Part shown: positions 23,734-34,596 of the stretch, piece after piece
How positions within the stretch are numbered: the first letter of the stretch is position 1
Layout of the letters: every line of letters begins with the position of its first letter
Source: Saposhnikovia divaricata
Taxonomy: Eukaryota; Streptophyta; Magnoliopsida; Apiales; Apiaceae
Assembly (NCBI GenBank): GCA_036435485.1
Contig: CM071594.1
Span: 194,026,216-194,090,215 of the forward strand
Direction: 5' to 3'
DNA: 64,000 nucleotides
The notes under the pieces: generated by a model
What the model was told of the DNA's origin: nothing
Database searches by the model: none
What the model saw: only the letters and a program-made list of their open reading frames with translations
Translations under genes and position numbers: made by a program

Positions 23734-23930
23734 GGGGATGTTTGGGGAAGCTTATTTTCCAGAATAAGTTAACTTATTTTAAGACAAAATTATAAAGATT
23801 CCTAACTTTTTTTACAACTTATAGAATCTTAAAAATATATTGAATACTTGTATAAAAAAATCAAAATATAAAATTTTTACCCGAAAATAAGTCCATAAAA
23901 ACTTATTTTAAGTCAGAACCAAACAGGCCA
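23734..23930. mobile_element. probable hAT-like MITE, about 197 bp
   Basis: The left end 'ggggatgtttgg' and right end 'ccaaacaggcc' form imperfect inverted repeats, with sub-terminal 'cttatttt' and 'aaaacttattttaag' also complementary. The flanks are AT-rich and no clear 8-bp duplication is seen, so the family is tentative. Confidence 0.55.
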
Positions 23931-24331
23931 ATAATATGTCTCCTTTAATTAGCTTATATTGTTTTATGCATTTCTCTTTAATAAATTGTTTTACCAAATT
24001 ATTTTGTTGATTTCCGAGTGTTTTGTGCTTCCTGTTTCTTTATTACAATTGCTCTCCTCTGATTTAGTTTTTTTTAAGTAATTTAGGAATCTAGTTCAAA
24101 TTTAGATATGCATTTTATAGTTTTTTTAAAATATTTTAAATTTGTTCTCGTAATTCTATTTTGTTAAATTATTAACTTAGATTAATCCAAACCCATTCCA
24201 AAATCATTTGTCTAGTTTGCCTAGATTAGAAATTAAGGAATTGCGAAAAATAATTCTCTATGGATCAAATCATAAATATTAAAATTAAAATTGTGCGCTT
24301 GCAATTTAAAATATTTATTTCTAGTACATCA

Positions 24332-24693
24332 AGTGCTTTTGACATATCGAATCCTTAAGATGTCGAATTCTTGATTTCTCTAATATAACAAATTACTTCT
24401 CGAATTTGTACTTAGGCAAGATTTCATTCTTCAAACTCCAAGTGTATTTATTTTTCAGCCTTCTTCTTTAATCTTGAGGCATGATCCATGGATCTAATTT
24501 CAAGCATTTTTATGTGACTTTTATACAATACACAATACACAGATGAGTTGGTGCCTATTACTAAGTACAATTACAAGACATAAATCTAACTAATGGGTTC
24601 CCCAATTAAGGGGTCATGTAAGTAATATACAGTATTACTATGATCAAGTAGACTTCTGATTAGATGTATACAGACATGCCTCTGTGACTAACA
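24332..24693 (-). mobile_element. SIRE-like copia LTR, second copy, second part
   Basis: Continues the LTR from 21718 after the solo-LTR insertion and ends TGACTAACA at 24693, the same terminus as 11487. Shared blocks include 'catgatccatgga' and 'gggttccccaattaaggggtcatgtaag'. Confidence 0.85.
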
Positions 24694-24723
24694 CCAAAGT
24701 TTAAGAAATTAATCATCCGATAG

Positions 24724-25380
24724 TGTAGGTCCCGAAGTGGGGATAATAAGCTAGAAGGGGGATTGAATAGTTTATTACCTTTTTCAAATTTTAGAGCTTG
24801 GCGTTTTAATTCTCTTTCTCAATTTTAAATTCGTTACTAAAATGTAAGCGATTTAAAATGCAGAAAGTAAAGCAAGAAAGAAAATAGAGTACCACGCGCA
24901 CGTTTTTATCCTGGTTCGCGATGGCGCAACCTCTAATAGGTCCGCTCACCCCTACCCCAGTCCCCGAGCTCTTCCCGGACTTGCGATTTCTTCATTATAA
25001 GAAAAATGCTCTTTGTAGTAGGTAGAGAAGCCTTTACAAAACCAAATTACACTATCTATTTATCCTGGAGCTATACAACAAGTAATCTCCTCAAAATAAA
25101 ATAGCTAACACTGCTAGACTCCACTTGAGGCGCTACTCCCGTTACCACCTCAAAATCGAAGTAACAACCTTTGTGGACTATGTTCTTCTAAGCACTTGTC
25201 GGACTTAGGTCTTGGATATTTCCTTTTTCTTCACGGTGCAAAGGCTACTAACTCTCCATTTGTACACCAAAGAATTGAAACAAGGATCACCTTACTTCAC
25301 ACCACCGCAAGTCTAGAAGGCAAGTACTACGAACCAAATAAACCTTAAAGATAAATAAAAGAGCAAACTAGTATGTTACA
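24724..25380 (-). mobile_element. SIRE/Maximus-like copia LTR remnant
   Basis: Starts TGTAGGTCCCG with an imperfect stem (ATAATAAGCTA at 24743, TAGTTTATTA at 24768) around a G run, as in the other SIRE-like LTRs. It continues with 'gtccccgagctcttcccgga' type sequence seen in this LTR class. The right boundary is uncertain and no internal region remains. Confidence 0.6.
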
Positions 25381-25528
25381 GTACTAGCTCACAAAATAAA
25401 CACAAGTATATAAACTAACAAGTCTAACAAATTAATAAATATAAAATCATATCATTTAAAAATTTAACTTATAAAATTCATCAAATTCATTCAAATTATT
25501 GAAAAAATTAAATAATATTAAAAAAAGT

Positions 25529-25555
25529 TCGTGCATCGTACGGGTTTTAAGCTAG
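25529..25555 (+). mobile_element. possible Helitron 3' terminus
   Basis: A short hairpin (CGTGC-ATC-GTACG) is followed eight bases later by CTAG and then T, the arrangement of Helitron 3' ends. No Rep/helicase frame and no certain 5' end were found in the AT-rich sequence to the left. Confidence 0.4.
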
Positions 25556-25607
25556 TAAATATATATTAAAGATATATATCCTCTTCACGGACTTTAATAT
25601 AATAGTA

Positions 25608-25656
<49 letters not shown>

Positions 25657-25659
<3 letters not shown>

Positions 25660-26290
25660 GATGAGTTCCAGTAAAAACTTTTTTAAATACAAACTTACAA
25701 ACTTTTTTTGTTCAACGCATATAATTTCGGTTCAACATCATTTATTAAATAATAATTAAGATTTTATTGAATACACATAATTTGAAACAAAAACATATTT
25801 CTAGCATTTTATAAGCTATTAAAAACATATTTGCAATATTTATTACGAAAAATTAAATTATTTTTATAACGAGTGTTCAATAGATTTATAACTTGAGTTC
25901 AACATCATTAGTTGCACAATAGTTATCTTTATATTGAATCCAAATATAAAAATTATTTTACATTGGCATGATTAAGAAAAACTGTATTAAATTAATAATA
26001 TTTCATATTTCTATACCCTAATTTGGTATTGATGAATTATGTAATATTTATTCAACAATTTTTTAACTACGGTTCAACACACCACATATTGAACAAATGA
26101 AATTTCATATTTTATACCCCATATTGGTATTGGTGAACCCCAGAAGGATTTTGAAGAATTAAATTATGTTTATTCAATAAAATTTTAATTATTATTTGAT
26201 AAATGATGTTGAACCGAAGTTATAAATATGTTGAACAAAAAAAGTTTGTAAGTTTTTATTTAAGAAAAGTTTGTATTAATTGATCCTAAT

Positions 26291-26295
<5 letters not shown>
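25657..26295. mobile_element. foldback element C, bracketed by (TA)n
   Basis: About 639 bp with arms of about 110 bp (roughly 25675-25785 and 26165-26280). The left arm reads 'caaactttttttgttcaacg...ttcggttcaacatcatttat'; the right arm is its complement with few differences. TA tracts touch both ends (25619-25656 and 26296-26344). The centre is AT-rich and non-coding. Confidence 0.85.
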
Positions 26296-26344
<49 letters not shown>

Positions 26345-26348
<4 letters not shown>

Positions 26349-27744
26349 AGTAGTATTTTTGTAGTTCGTTCTCAGGGAAGGACTAATATGTAGAATCAAG
26401 TTCAAGTATTTTATCTCTCACAATTTAGAAGTGTAGAAGAATGTTTGGTTTGTTTTTAAACTAATTAAACCAATTATCAATTGAGAATAAAATATATGAG
26501 GAAAATAATCCAAGAACTGGGGTTCTTCACTTGGTTTCAATGCACATTCAATATCTCTATGACATCTACGTTCTTACTCTGCTGAAAACAATTCTTCTAA
26601 TTATATAATGTTCCCTTCCAAGATACACTATAATGTCTACAACTACACCTTAATTGTCACTTCCGTGATACATTCAAAGTACAATCATAAACTATTACGC
26701 ACCAAGAATTATAAGTCTCACAACTCTCCTATTAATCTTCCAATCAAATATTCGAGTTATGTCTGTTAAATCGTGTACTAAAATTGCAACTCCTCTTCCA
26801 AGTTATCACAATTCCTAAAATCCAATCAAAGGTTCATGACTCCCCTAATTGTAGTAAGCCCTCAATAACAGATCAGCAAATAAAGAAAATCACTGATAAT
26901 TAAACATACATGAATACCAAGGAATACTACCCAATCCTCAGATTAGAGATTTAGTTACACATAAATAAGGAAGAAAACAAAACACACGAATTAATAGAAG
27001 AACTCATAATTATAAGAATATAGGAAAAACCTTTAATCTTCAATCTTCAAAGAAAATAATAGTTCTCCAGAAAAATCCCTAAAAGCTGCGTGTTACAATG
27101 ATATGATATGTATATCTATGTGATGATACGATTTTACAATGATATAATGTGTTTTTATAGGCCCTAGAAGTTTTATACAACAAGGAAATACCAAAAATAC
27201 CAAATAGAGTCAAAACAGGAAAGTTATGGATGGTTTTTAGTGAAATTTTCGTCATGGATAGCGGCCATGCTAGGCTGCGGCCTAGGTAGCTAGGCTGCGA
27301 CCTAGCTCCAAATCTGTTGGAAATTTTTCAGCATGCTATTTCCTTCGTTTTTTCTTCGTTTTGCTTCCGTTTTCTTTCGTTCTTTTTCTCAAAGCTTCCA
27401 TACTTCAATTCCTTGCCTTGGAACCTTCATGGTGGCTCACAACAAGACTCCATTGTTCATTCTTAAGCTCGAATTCATCTCCAGAATTGACAGGAATTGC
27501 AACCTTATTCAACATTCTTGCAACCCATAATTTATTCATTTCTTCTCGTAAATTCACCAAATCAATTTCTCGAACTCAAAATCACATAAATCACTGAATA
27601 ATGCTCGATTTCTTTCAACTTGGCAATTATTTATGTCCTGCAATAAACTCCAATAGAACTCATTAAATCGACACGATTATTCGCAAAAGCACCGTAAATG
27701 TGGGAATAAAATCCTATAAAATATATATAAAATATATTCTATCA
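26345..27744 (-). mobile_element. 3' LTR of Athila-like gypsy element (1,400 bp)
   Basis: On the plus strand it begins TGTTAGTAGTATTTTTG and ends TTCTATCA. It is a direct repeat of 38233-39238. Next to its inner end is a plus-strand pyrimidine-rich stretch whose complement AAGTGTGGGAATATT is the polypurine tract. This copy contains 409 bp (26901-27309) absent from the other LTR. Confidence 0.92.
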
Positions 27745-29519
27745 AATATTCCCACACTTGGCACTTTGCGCGTCCTCGTGCAAACTAAAATAATAATTAC
27801 ACTACTAACTAACTAGTACCACTTCCGTAGGTGATCACGGTTGCATTTGACATATGCAACAAGTCCTTTAAACCCCTAGGTAGCCCTAGTGGACGAGTAA
27901 GGTCTCGTGAGGGTTTATAGTGAATATACCCACAAAATTCATCTAGCTCATGCAAAAGACCACACATCAACACAACACCACACACACAAAGTCCTCTAAT
28001 GCCATATCAACTTAAGAATCAAAATGAATATGCAATGCCTTGGTGTCTAAAGTGCAAGTATCCACATAGCTTACTCAAATCACATGAATAAAATCATAGA
28101 ATTCCATGTCAAGTGCAAAAATCGTTGGTAAATATGCTAAGCACACAAAAGCACATCATCAAGACACAACCTGGGATCTCCTATGCAAAAGCAACAACTC
28201 ACCGTTCACTCACAAAAGATATTCACTCCAAACAAGGGGGTAAGTGTAACACTCAACTCCAACAATATCATAAGCATGCTTTACAAGTGGTATCAATCTA
28301 ACCCTCAACACAACATACACCATCAATGACAATCAAAAGGTCTTTTATTAGGGCTGTAATGTGGGCTAGGGACAAGGTATGTCAAGTAAAGCCAAAGAAG
28401 GTTAAGTCAAAAGCTAGTACTCAACAATAAAATTATTAACTCCCATACTTTAATCCCCACACTTGAACTTTTATTTATATACAACTTGACTAGCCGAATC
28501 AAAGTAGGATCACAAAAGATAAGAATGCTCTCATATTTATTATATTTTTTTCTTTTTCTGAATTTTTTTTTAGAGAGAGCTAATAGAAAGCAATAACAAT
28601 GATCCATTGATATTTTACAAATTTCGACTAACAAGCACACAACCCAACTCAATATTCCCCTTAAGGTATGATCATCAATATCCCCCTTCATGCACACCTT
28701 ATTACTCCCTTAAGAACAATACTAGCCTTTGACATTTGGTTTCAAAATTAATATAAGGCCAATACAATAAAAAGGATAATGGCAAGTAACGTGGTATGTC
28801 ACCGAAAGAATAGGATTAGGCTCAAAAGGGTGAACTAATGGATCATGTATAAATGGTTTGGTAATATGGGAAATATAAGGTTAACCTATTGCCTTTATCA
28901 TGTTGTCATCAATTAATGTCATGCGTCTCAAGAAAGACCTCAAACACGTGCTAGCACTGCAAATAACAAGTGGACACTCAAGCAAACGAAAAAAATCATG
29001 CAAAAGATATGCATATTGGCTCAAAACTCACTTGGTGTGTAAAAGCACAATCAATCCCAAATAGAAGTCTCTCTAATGTACCTACTTGTACTCAAAGCAT
29101 ATAGACCAAATTATCTTGCACATATTCATGTCATTCTAGTCCCTTACCACATTCAATAAGTCTACCAGCTTCAGCTTGCTAGTGTAAGTGTGTGCACAAG
29201 AACATCACATATCACTTCTCAATCAAAAGAATCCATAAACACAAGATTTCTAACAGCATGCATGGGTGCATTAAAACACGTAAACTTCATAAAGCTAGAA
29301 TTATTTTTGGTCTTTTCAAATTTTTTTTAATTTGTTTGGATTTTTCATTTTTTAAAGCATATACATATAACTACAACACATGAGACCACATCCCCACACT
29401 TAAATGGGTCAATGTCCTCAATGACACACTACTATAGAAAAGCATGAAAGAAATACTCACAATACATGGGTTGCCTCCCACGAAGCGCTTGTTTAACATC
29501 ATTAGCTCGACGCCGATTC
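27745..29519 (-). mobile_element. Athila-like element, non-coding region between integrase and 3' LTR
   Basis: No long reading frame is present. In complete Athila elements this interval may hold an envelope-like ORF; none is recognisable here, only short shadows. The segment is A-rich on the plus strand with no other structure that I can identify. Confidence 0.7.
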
Positions 29520-30829
29520 TCAACTGATGATAGGGTCTTGGAGGTGAAGAATGCTCATTCCTCGCTCCACTGTTTCTCCTAGCAGGTATGGCTTAAGTCT
29601 CTGCCCGTTCACCTTGAATACATCTGACCCTTCTCTAGTAATCTCACAAACCCCATTAGGATAGACCTTCACAATCTCAAAAGGTCCGGACCATCGCGAT
29701 CTGAGCTTTCCGGGGAATAAACGGAGTCTTGAATTAAACAATAGAACATGTTGCCCAACCTTAAATTCCTTCTTCTGAATGTGCTTATCATGCCACAATT
29801 TGGTCTTCTCCTTGTAGATACTAGCATTTTCATAAGACTAGAGCCTAATCTCCTCAAGCTCTCCAAGTTGAAGCAAACGCTTCTCTCCCGCAGATTTTAG
29901 ATCAAAATTCAAATTCCTCGTTGCCCAAAACGCCTTATGCTGAAGTTCCACCGGCAAATGACATGGCTTCCCAAAAACCAACCTATATGGAGACATCCCA
30001 ATAGGTGTTTTAAATTCCGTCCTATATGCCCAAAGAGCATCATCAAGCTTTGTTGACCAATCCTTTCTCGAACTTGCCACTGTCTTCTCCAAAATTGACT
30101 TCAGCTCACGATTCGAAATCTCAACTTGTCCACTTGTTTGCGGATGATAAGGAGTTGCCACCTTTTTTGTCACACCATACTTTTTCAAGAGATCAGCCAC
30201 CTGTTTATTGCAAAAGTGCGAACCTCCATCATTGATAATAGACCTTGGCACTCCAAATCTAGTGAACACATGCTTCTTTAGGAACTTCTTCACCACTCTA
30301 GCATCGTTAGTAGGAGACGCAATAGCTTCCACCCATTTCAAGACATAATCAACTCCCACCAAAATATACTGGTTCCCATAAGAAGATGGAAATGGACCCA
30401 TAAAGTCCATCCCCCACACATCGAAATTTCCACCTCAAGAACAGACTGTAAAGGCATCTCGTTCCTCCTCGAAATATTCCCAACTCGTTGACATCTATCA
30501 CATTTAGCCACAAAGTCTCTAGCATCTTGATGCATGGTTGGCCAATAGAATCCTGACTGCAAAATCTTAGCAACTGTCTTCATGCTACTGTTATGACCTC
30601 CACACTCAAGAGAATGGCAATGCCTAAAAATATGAGGAACTTCATCATGAGGTACACATCTACGAAACATTCCATCAGCACACTCCTTGTAAAGAAGCGG
30701 TTCCTCCCAATAGTAGTGCTTCACATAATAGAAGAATTTCTTCTTTTGGTTATAAGAGAGATTATCCGGCACAACTCCTCCCACAATGTAGTTCACAAAA
30801 TCTGCATACCATGGTGTAGACATGGACAC
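29520..30829 (-). pseudogene. Athila-like integrase
   Basis: The zinc-binding region is at 30829-30425 (HSLECGGHNSSMKTV...CDRCQRVGNISRRNEMP). The core follows at 30419-29838 (WGMDFMGPFPSSYGN, FGVPRSIINDGGSHF, YHPQTSGQVEISNREL, WAYRTEFKTPIGMSPYRLVFGKPCHLP). The C-terminal part is at 29798-29520 (VLLFNSRLRLFPGKLRSRWSGPF). Integrase joins the cDNA to host DNA. The signature is of the Athila lineage. A frameshift near 30425 and an in-frame TAG after residue EEIRL (29838) disable it. Confidence 0.88.
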
Positions 30830-30877
30830 AACTAGAAGTTGCTCCTCCGGAAATTTATCATTGATAGGTTTTTCACC

Positions 30878-31468
30878 TCATACCTCTCCATCTCCTTGGT
30901 CCAACCTAGATAAATGATCAGCTACCAAGTTCTCGGACCCCTTCTTATCTCGAATCTCAAGATCAAATTCCTGGAGTAAGAGAATCCAACGAACTAGACG
31001 AGGCTTGGCATCCTTCTTTGTCATCAAGAAACGAATCGCAGCATGATCCGAATAGACAATCACCTTAGACCCAACAAGATAAGATCTGAATTTATCAAGT
31101 GCAAATACCACTGCAAGTAGCTCTTTCTCCGTAGTGGAATAGTTGATTTGTGCATCATCAAGAGTCTTGCTTGCATAAGCTATCACGTGAATACGCTTAT
31201 CCTTCTTTTGCACAAGAACAACACCCACAGCATAGTCACTTGCATCACACATAAGCTCAAATGGCAAGCTCCAATCGGCCGATGTAACTATGGGTGCAGA
31301 AGTAAGTTCCTTCTTCAGCCTGTTAAAAGCAACAAGACAACTTTCATCAAAGTCAAAGACACGATCCTTTTCGAGAAGATTGCAGAGAGGCCGAGCTAAC
31401 TTGGAGAAATCCTTGATGGACCGTCGATAAAAACCAGCATGACCAAGAAAGCTTTGAATTCCTTTCAC
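30878..31468 (-). pseudogene. Athila-like RNase H domain
   Basis: Motifs CDASDYAVGVVLVQKKD, YSTTEKELLAVVFALDKFR, YSDHAAIRFLM and KGSENLVADHLSRL define the gypsy RNase H, which removes the RNA strand of the replication hybrid. It is in frame with the RT upstream, separated by a TAA (31499), and with the integrase downstream, separated by a TGA at its own end. Confidence 0.88.
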
Positions 31469-31498
31469 AGATGAAGGTGGTGGTAATTTTTCAATAAC

Positions 31499-33187
31499 TT
31501 AAATTTTTGCTCTATCGACCTCAATGCCTTTATTAGAGATTTTATGCCCAAGCACAATGCCCTCCTTCACCATAAAGTGACATTTCTCCCAATTAAGAAC
31601 AAGATTAGTTTCCATACATCTCTGCAACACCTTCGACAAACTAGCTAAACATAATTCAAAGGAAGAACCATATACCGTGAAGTCATCCATGAAGACCTCC
31701 ATGTCTCTCCCTATAAAATCTGAGAATATGTGGTTCATAAGCCGTTGAAACGTCGAAGGACCATTACACAAACCAAAAGGAAGCCTCCGATAAGCAAAAG
31801 TGCCATAAGGACAAGTAAAGGTGGTCTTCTCTTGATCTTCGGGTGCAATAGGAATCTGAAAGTAACCCGAGAATCCATCCAGAAAGTTGTAATACTCATT
31901 ACCCGCCAACCTTTCGAGCATTTGATCAATGAATGGGAGGGGAAAGTGATCTTTGCGAGTAGCGTTATTCAACTTCCTATAATCAATGCAAACTCTCCAA
32001 CCTGTTACTGTTCTCGTGGGAATCAATTCATTCTTCTCATTGTGTACAACAGTCATCCCACCTTTTTTAGGCACAACATGAATAGGGCTAACCCATTGAC
32101 TGTGTGGAACCGAATATATGATACCAGCATCAAGCAACTTAGTGATTTCTTTCTTCACCACCTCTTGCAAATTCGGATTCAATCTTCTTTGTCCCTCAAT
32201 CACAGGCTTATGATTATCTTCTAAGGAAATTCTATGCATGCAAAGAGCAGGGCTAATTCCCTTGATATCTTGAATTGTCCAACCAATAGCTGATTTATAT
32301 TGCCGAAGAACATGTAATAATTTTTCTAGCTCATCATCACTAAGCAAAGCAGGAACTACCACAGGATATGTATCATTAGGACCCAAAAAAGCATACCTCA
32401 AATTAGCAGGTAGAGGTTTAAGTTCAACCTGTGGTGCCTCTGAAAGTGTAAAAGCTATCTCAACTTCTGTGTCTCGAACAACAAGTGCTTCTTCTTCTAC
32501 TACATCATCTAACACCCGTTCTGCTCCCACGAAGTGTTCATTTTCGAGCTGCACAATATCATCCACTATGTCAACAGTAAAACAAGTTCCTCCAAAAGGA
32601 GGCATCTTCATTGCTTTATTCAGATCAAATTCCACTTTGTCCTCGCCAACATTCAATGTCAATTTTCCAGCTTTAACATCGATTGTAGTGCCAGCAGTAG
32701 CCAAGAATGGCCTTCCCAAGATAATGGGTATCTCGACATCTTCATCCATCTCTAACACCACAAAATCACAAGGTATGACAAATTTATCCACTTTGACTAC
32801 CACATCTTCAATGACCCCCAATGGATACTTAACAGAACGATCCGCCAACTGAAGTGAAATCCGTGTCTTTTTAAGTTCTCCAAGACCAAGCCTTTTGCAG
32901 ATTGAATATGGCATCAAACTCACACTTGCCCCTAAGTCACACAAGGCTTTCATGTTTTCCATCTTCCCAATAGTGCAAGGTAAAGAGAAACTTCCCGGAT
33001 CTTTCAATTTCTGAGGAATAGCCTTCTGGATGACTGCACTGCATTCTGCATTAAGAGTAATAGTTTCTGCATCATCAAGTTTCCTCTTCTTTGTCAACAT
33101 ATCCTTAAGAAATTTAGCATAAAGTGGCATTTGATTCAAAGCTTCAGCCAAAGGAATATTGACATGCAACTGCCGGAACATAGTCAA
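31499..33187 (-). pseudogene. Athila-like protease and reverse transcriptase
   Basis: An open stretch of 562 residues. The protease has ALCDLGASVSLMPYSICKRL near residues 85-105 and IPIILGRPFLATAGTTIDV near 155-170. The RT has WRVCIDYRKLNNATRKDHFPLP, FLDGFSGYFQIPIAPEDQEK and the catalytic VFMDDFTVYG. In element orientation it follows Gag in the same frame and is followed in frame by RNase H after one stop. It makes cDNA from element RNA. This domain set looks intact by itself, but the polyprotein is broken by stops on both sides. Confidence 0.9.
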
Positions 33188-34591
33188 GAACTTCTCGCAC
33201 TGCTTCTCTAACTGCCTGTTGTGAAGTCTCTGTGGAAATGGAATAGGAGGAACATAAGGTGGTGGAGGAACATACGGCTTTTCTGATTCTTCTTCCTTCT
33301 TCTTCTCATCTTATTTTTCTGACGTGTCTGCAGCAATCTCTACTGGCTTATCCTCTTCCTCAGCATCACTCTCTTTAGGCTTAAGAACCTCAACCTCGGG
33401 CAACTCTTTTCCGCTCCTCAAAGTAATTGCTTTGCATTGCTCTTTACCAGTCTGGTCGGGTTGACTAGGAAGAGACCCTTGCTCACGAACACCCATCTTT
33501 GAGGCAATCTGTCCAATCTGTGTTTCTAGCATCTTTTGAGATGATGCCATCTGATCTATTCTTGATTCCATATTAGCCAATGCCCCAGAAGTCCCTTGCA
33601 TAATCTTATTTAGTGCAGCCTCCCACTCAGCTAGTTCTTTCTTTGGTGGAGGTTGATACTGCTGCTGTGCTTGATATGGCGGTCGTGACTGAAAACCAGA
33701 AGGTTGATTCTGCCTTGGAAATGCATAGGAAGGATTAGCTGCATGATTATTGCTGTAAGAAAGATTGTTGTTTGGCATTTGATTCGGATTGTAGTAAGAA
33801 TTATTCTGCACAGGCCAAGGCTGTCTTCCTTGAATAAAAGATACTTCTTCTGGAAATTGTTGCACATAATAGTTCTGACTAGCACCATAATCATGATACC
33901 CTTCCATAGGTGAAGAAATAGCATTCACATTTGCCCTTTGTCCTCGCATCTCCTGAGTTAGAGTATCCAATTTGAGAGCCAGCATGTTGATCATCTCCGA
34001 ATCTTGTGCTGCTTTTGCTGAGATCGTCCCACTAGGTGCCCATGAATAATTATTAGATGCCAATTCCTCAAGGAGTGCTTTAGCCTGTGTAGTTGGTGCC
34101 TTCTTAAAATTTCCACCAGCAGCCACATCCAAACTCAAACGAATATCTGCATTCATGGCCCCATAAAAAGTACTAATGATCTGTCAATCTTGCAAACCGT
34201 GATGTGGACACTTCCTCAATAATGCCTTAAATCTCTCCCATGCCTGATATAGACCTTCACCCGGTTGTGCTTTAAAACTCATAATCATAGTCCTCAATTG
34301 TTGCATCTTGTCAGAAGGATAATATTTGGACAAGAATGCAGTAGAAAGACTCTCCCATGTAGCAACCGCGGTGTCTTGAAGTTGTTGAAACCATTCCAAA
34401 GCTCTTCCCTTAATAGAGTAGGGAAACATATGGAGACGAATCTTATCACTCGTAACACCATTGATTCTGAATGAGCCACACATCTGCACGAAACGCTCTA
34501 GATGTCTGTGTGGGTCCTCTAGTTCAATGTCTCCTTCAAAAGCTTGATTGCTGATCATCTGAATTAAGCTTGGATTAATGTTGAACTGGGC
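33188..34591 (-). pseudogene. Athila-like Gag, C-terminal part
   Basis: A capsid-like retrotransposon Gag domain (LEDPHRHLERFVQMCGSFRI, MFPYSIKGRALEWFQQL, KCPHHGL) is followed by a Gln/Asn/Pro-rich region and a GKEQCKAITLRSGKELP segment typical of Athila Gag. An in-frame TGA at 34184-34186 replaces the Trp expected after HHGLQD, and a TAA lies at 33311-33313. The N-terminal part is separated by the solo LTR 34597-37923; joining across one copy of TGCAC keeps the frame. Confidence 0.88.
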
Positions 34592-34596
34592 TGCAC

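Larger units (their letters stand above)
21719..24331 (+). mobile_element. solo LTR (2,613 bp) with AGTGC target duplication
   Basis: The insertion starts TGATTAGCGC and ends GTACATCA, and is flanked by AGTGC at 21714-21718 and 24332-24336. It splits a copia LTR whose sequence continues across it. It has no gag or pol frame. The TG...CA ends and five-base duplication identify a solo LTR; the length and ends suggest a gypsy element, lineage not determined. It contains a Tourist-like MITE (23250-23601) and a probable hAT MITE (23734-23930). Confidence 0.88.

Noticed and set aside
28407..28697. Possible Athila envelope-like ORF between integrase and 3' LTR
   Set aside because: Only 96 residues, with no transmembrane pattern or family motif that I can recognise; the interval looks non-coding.
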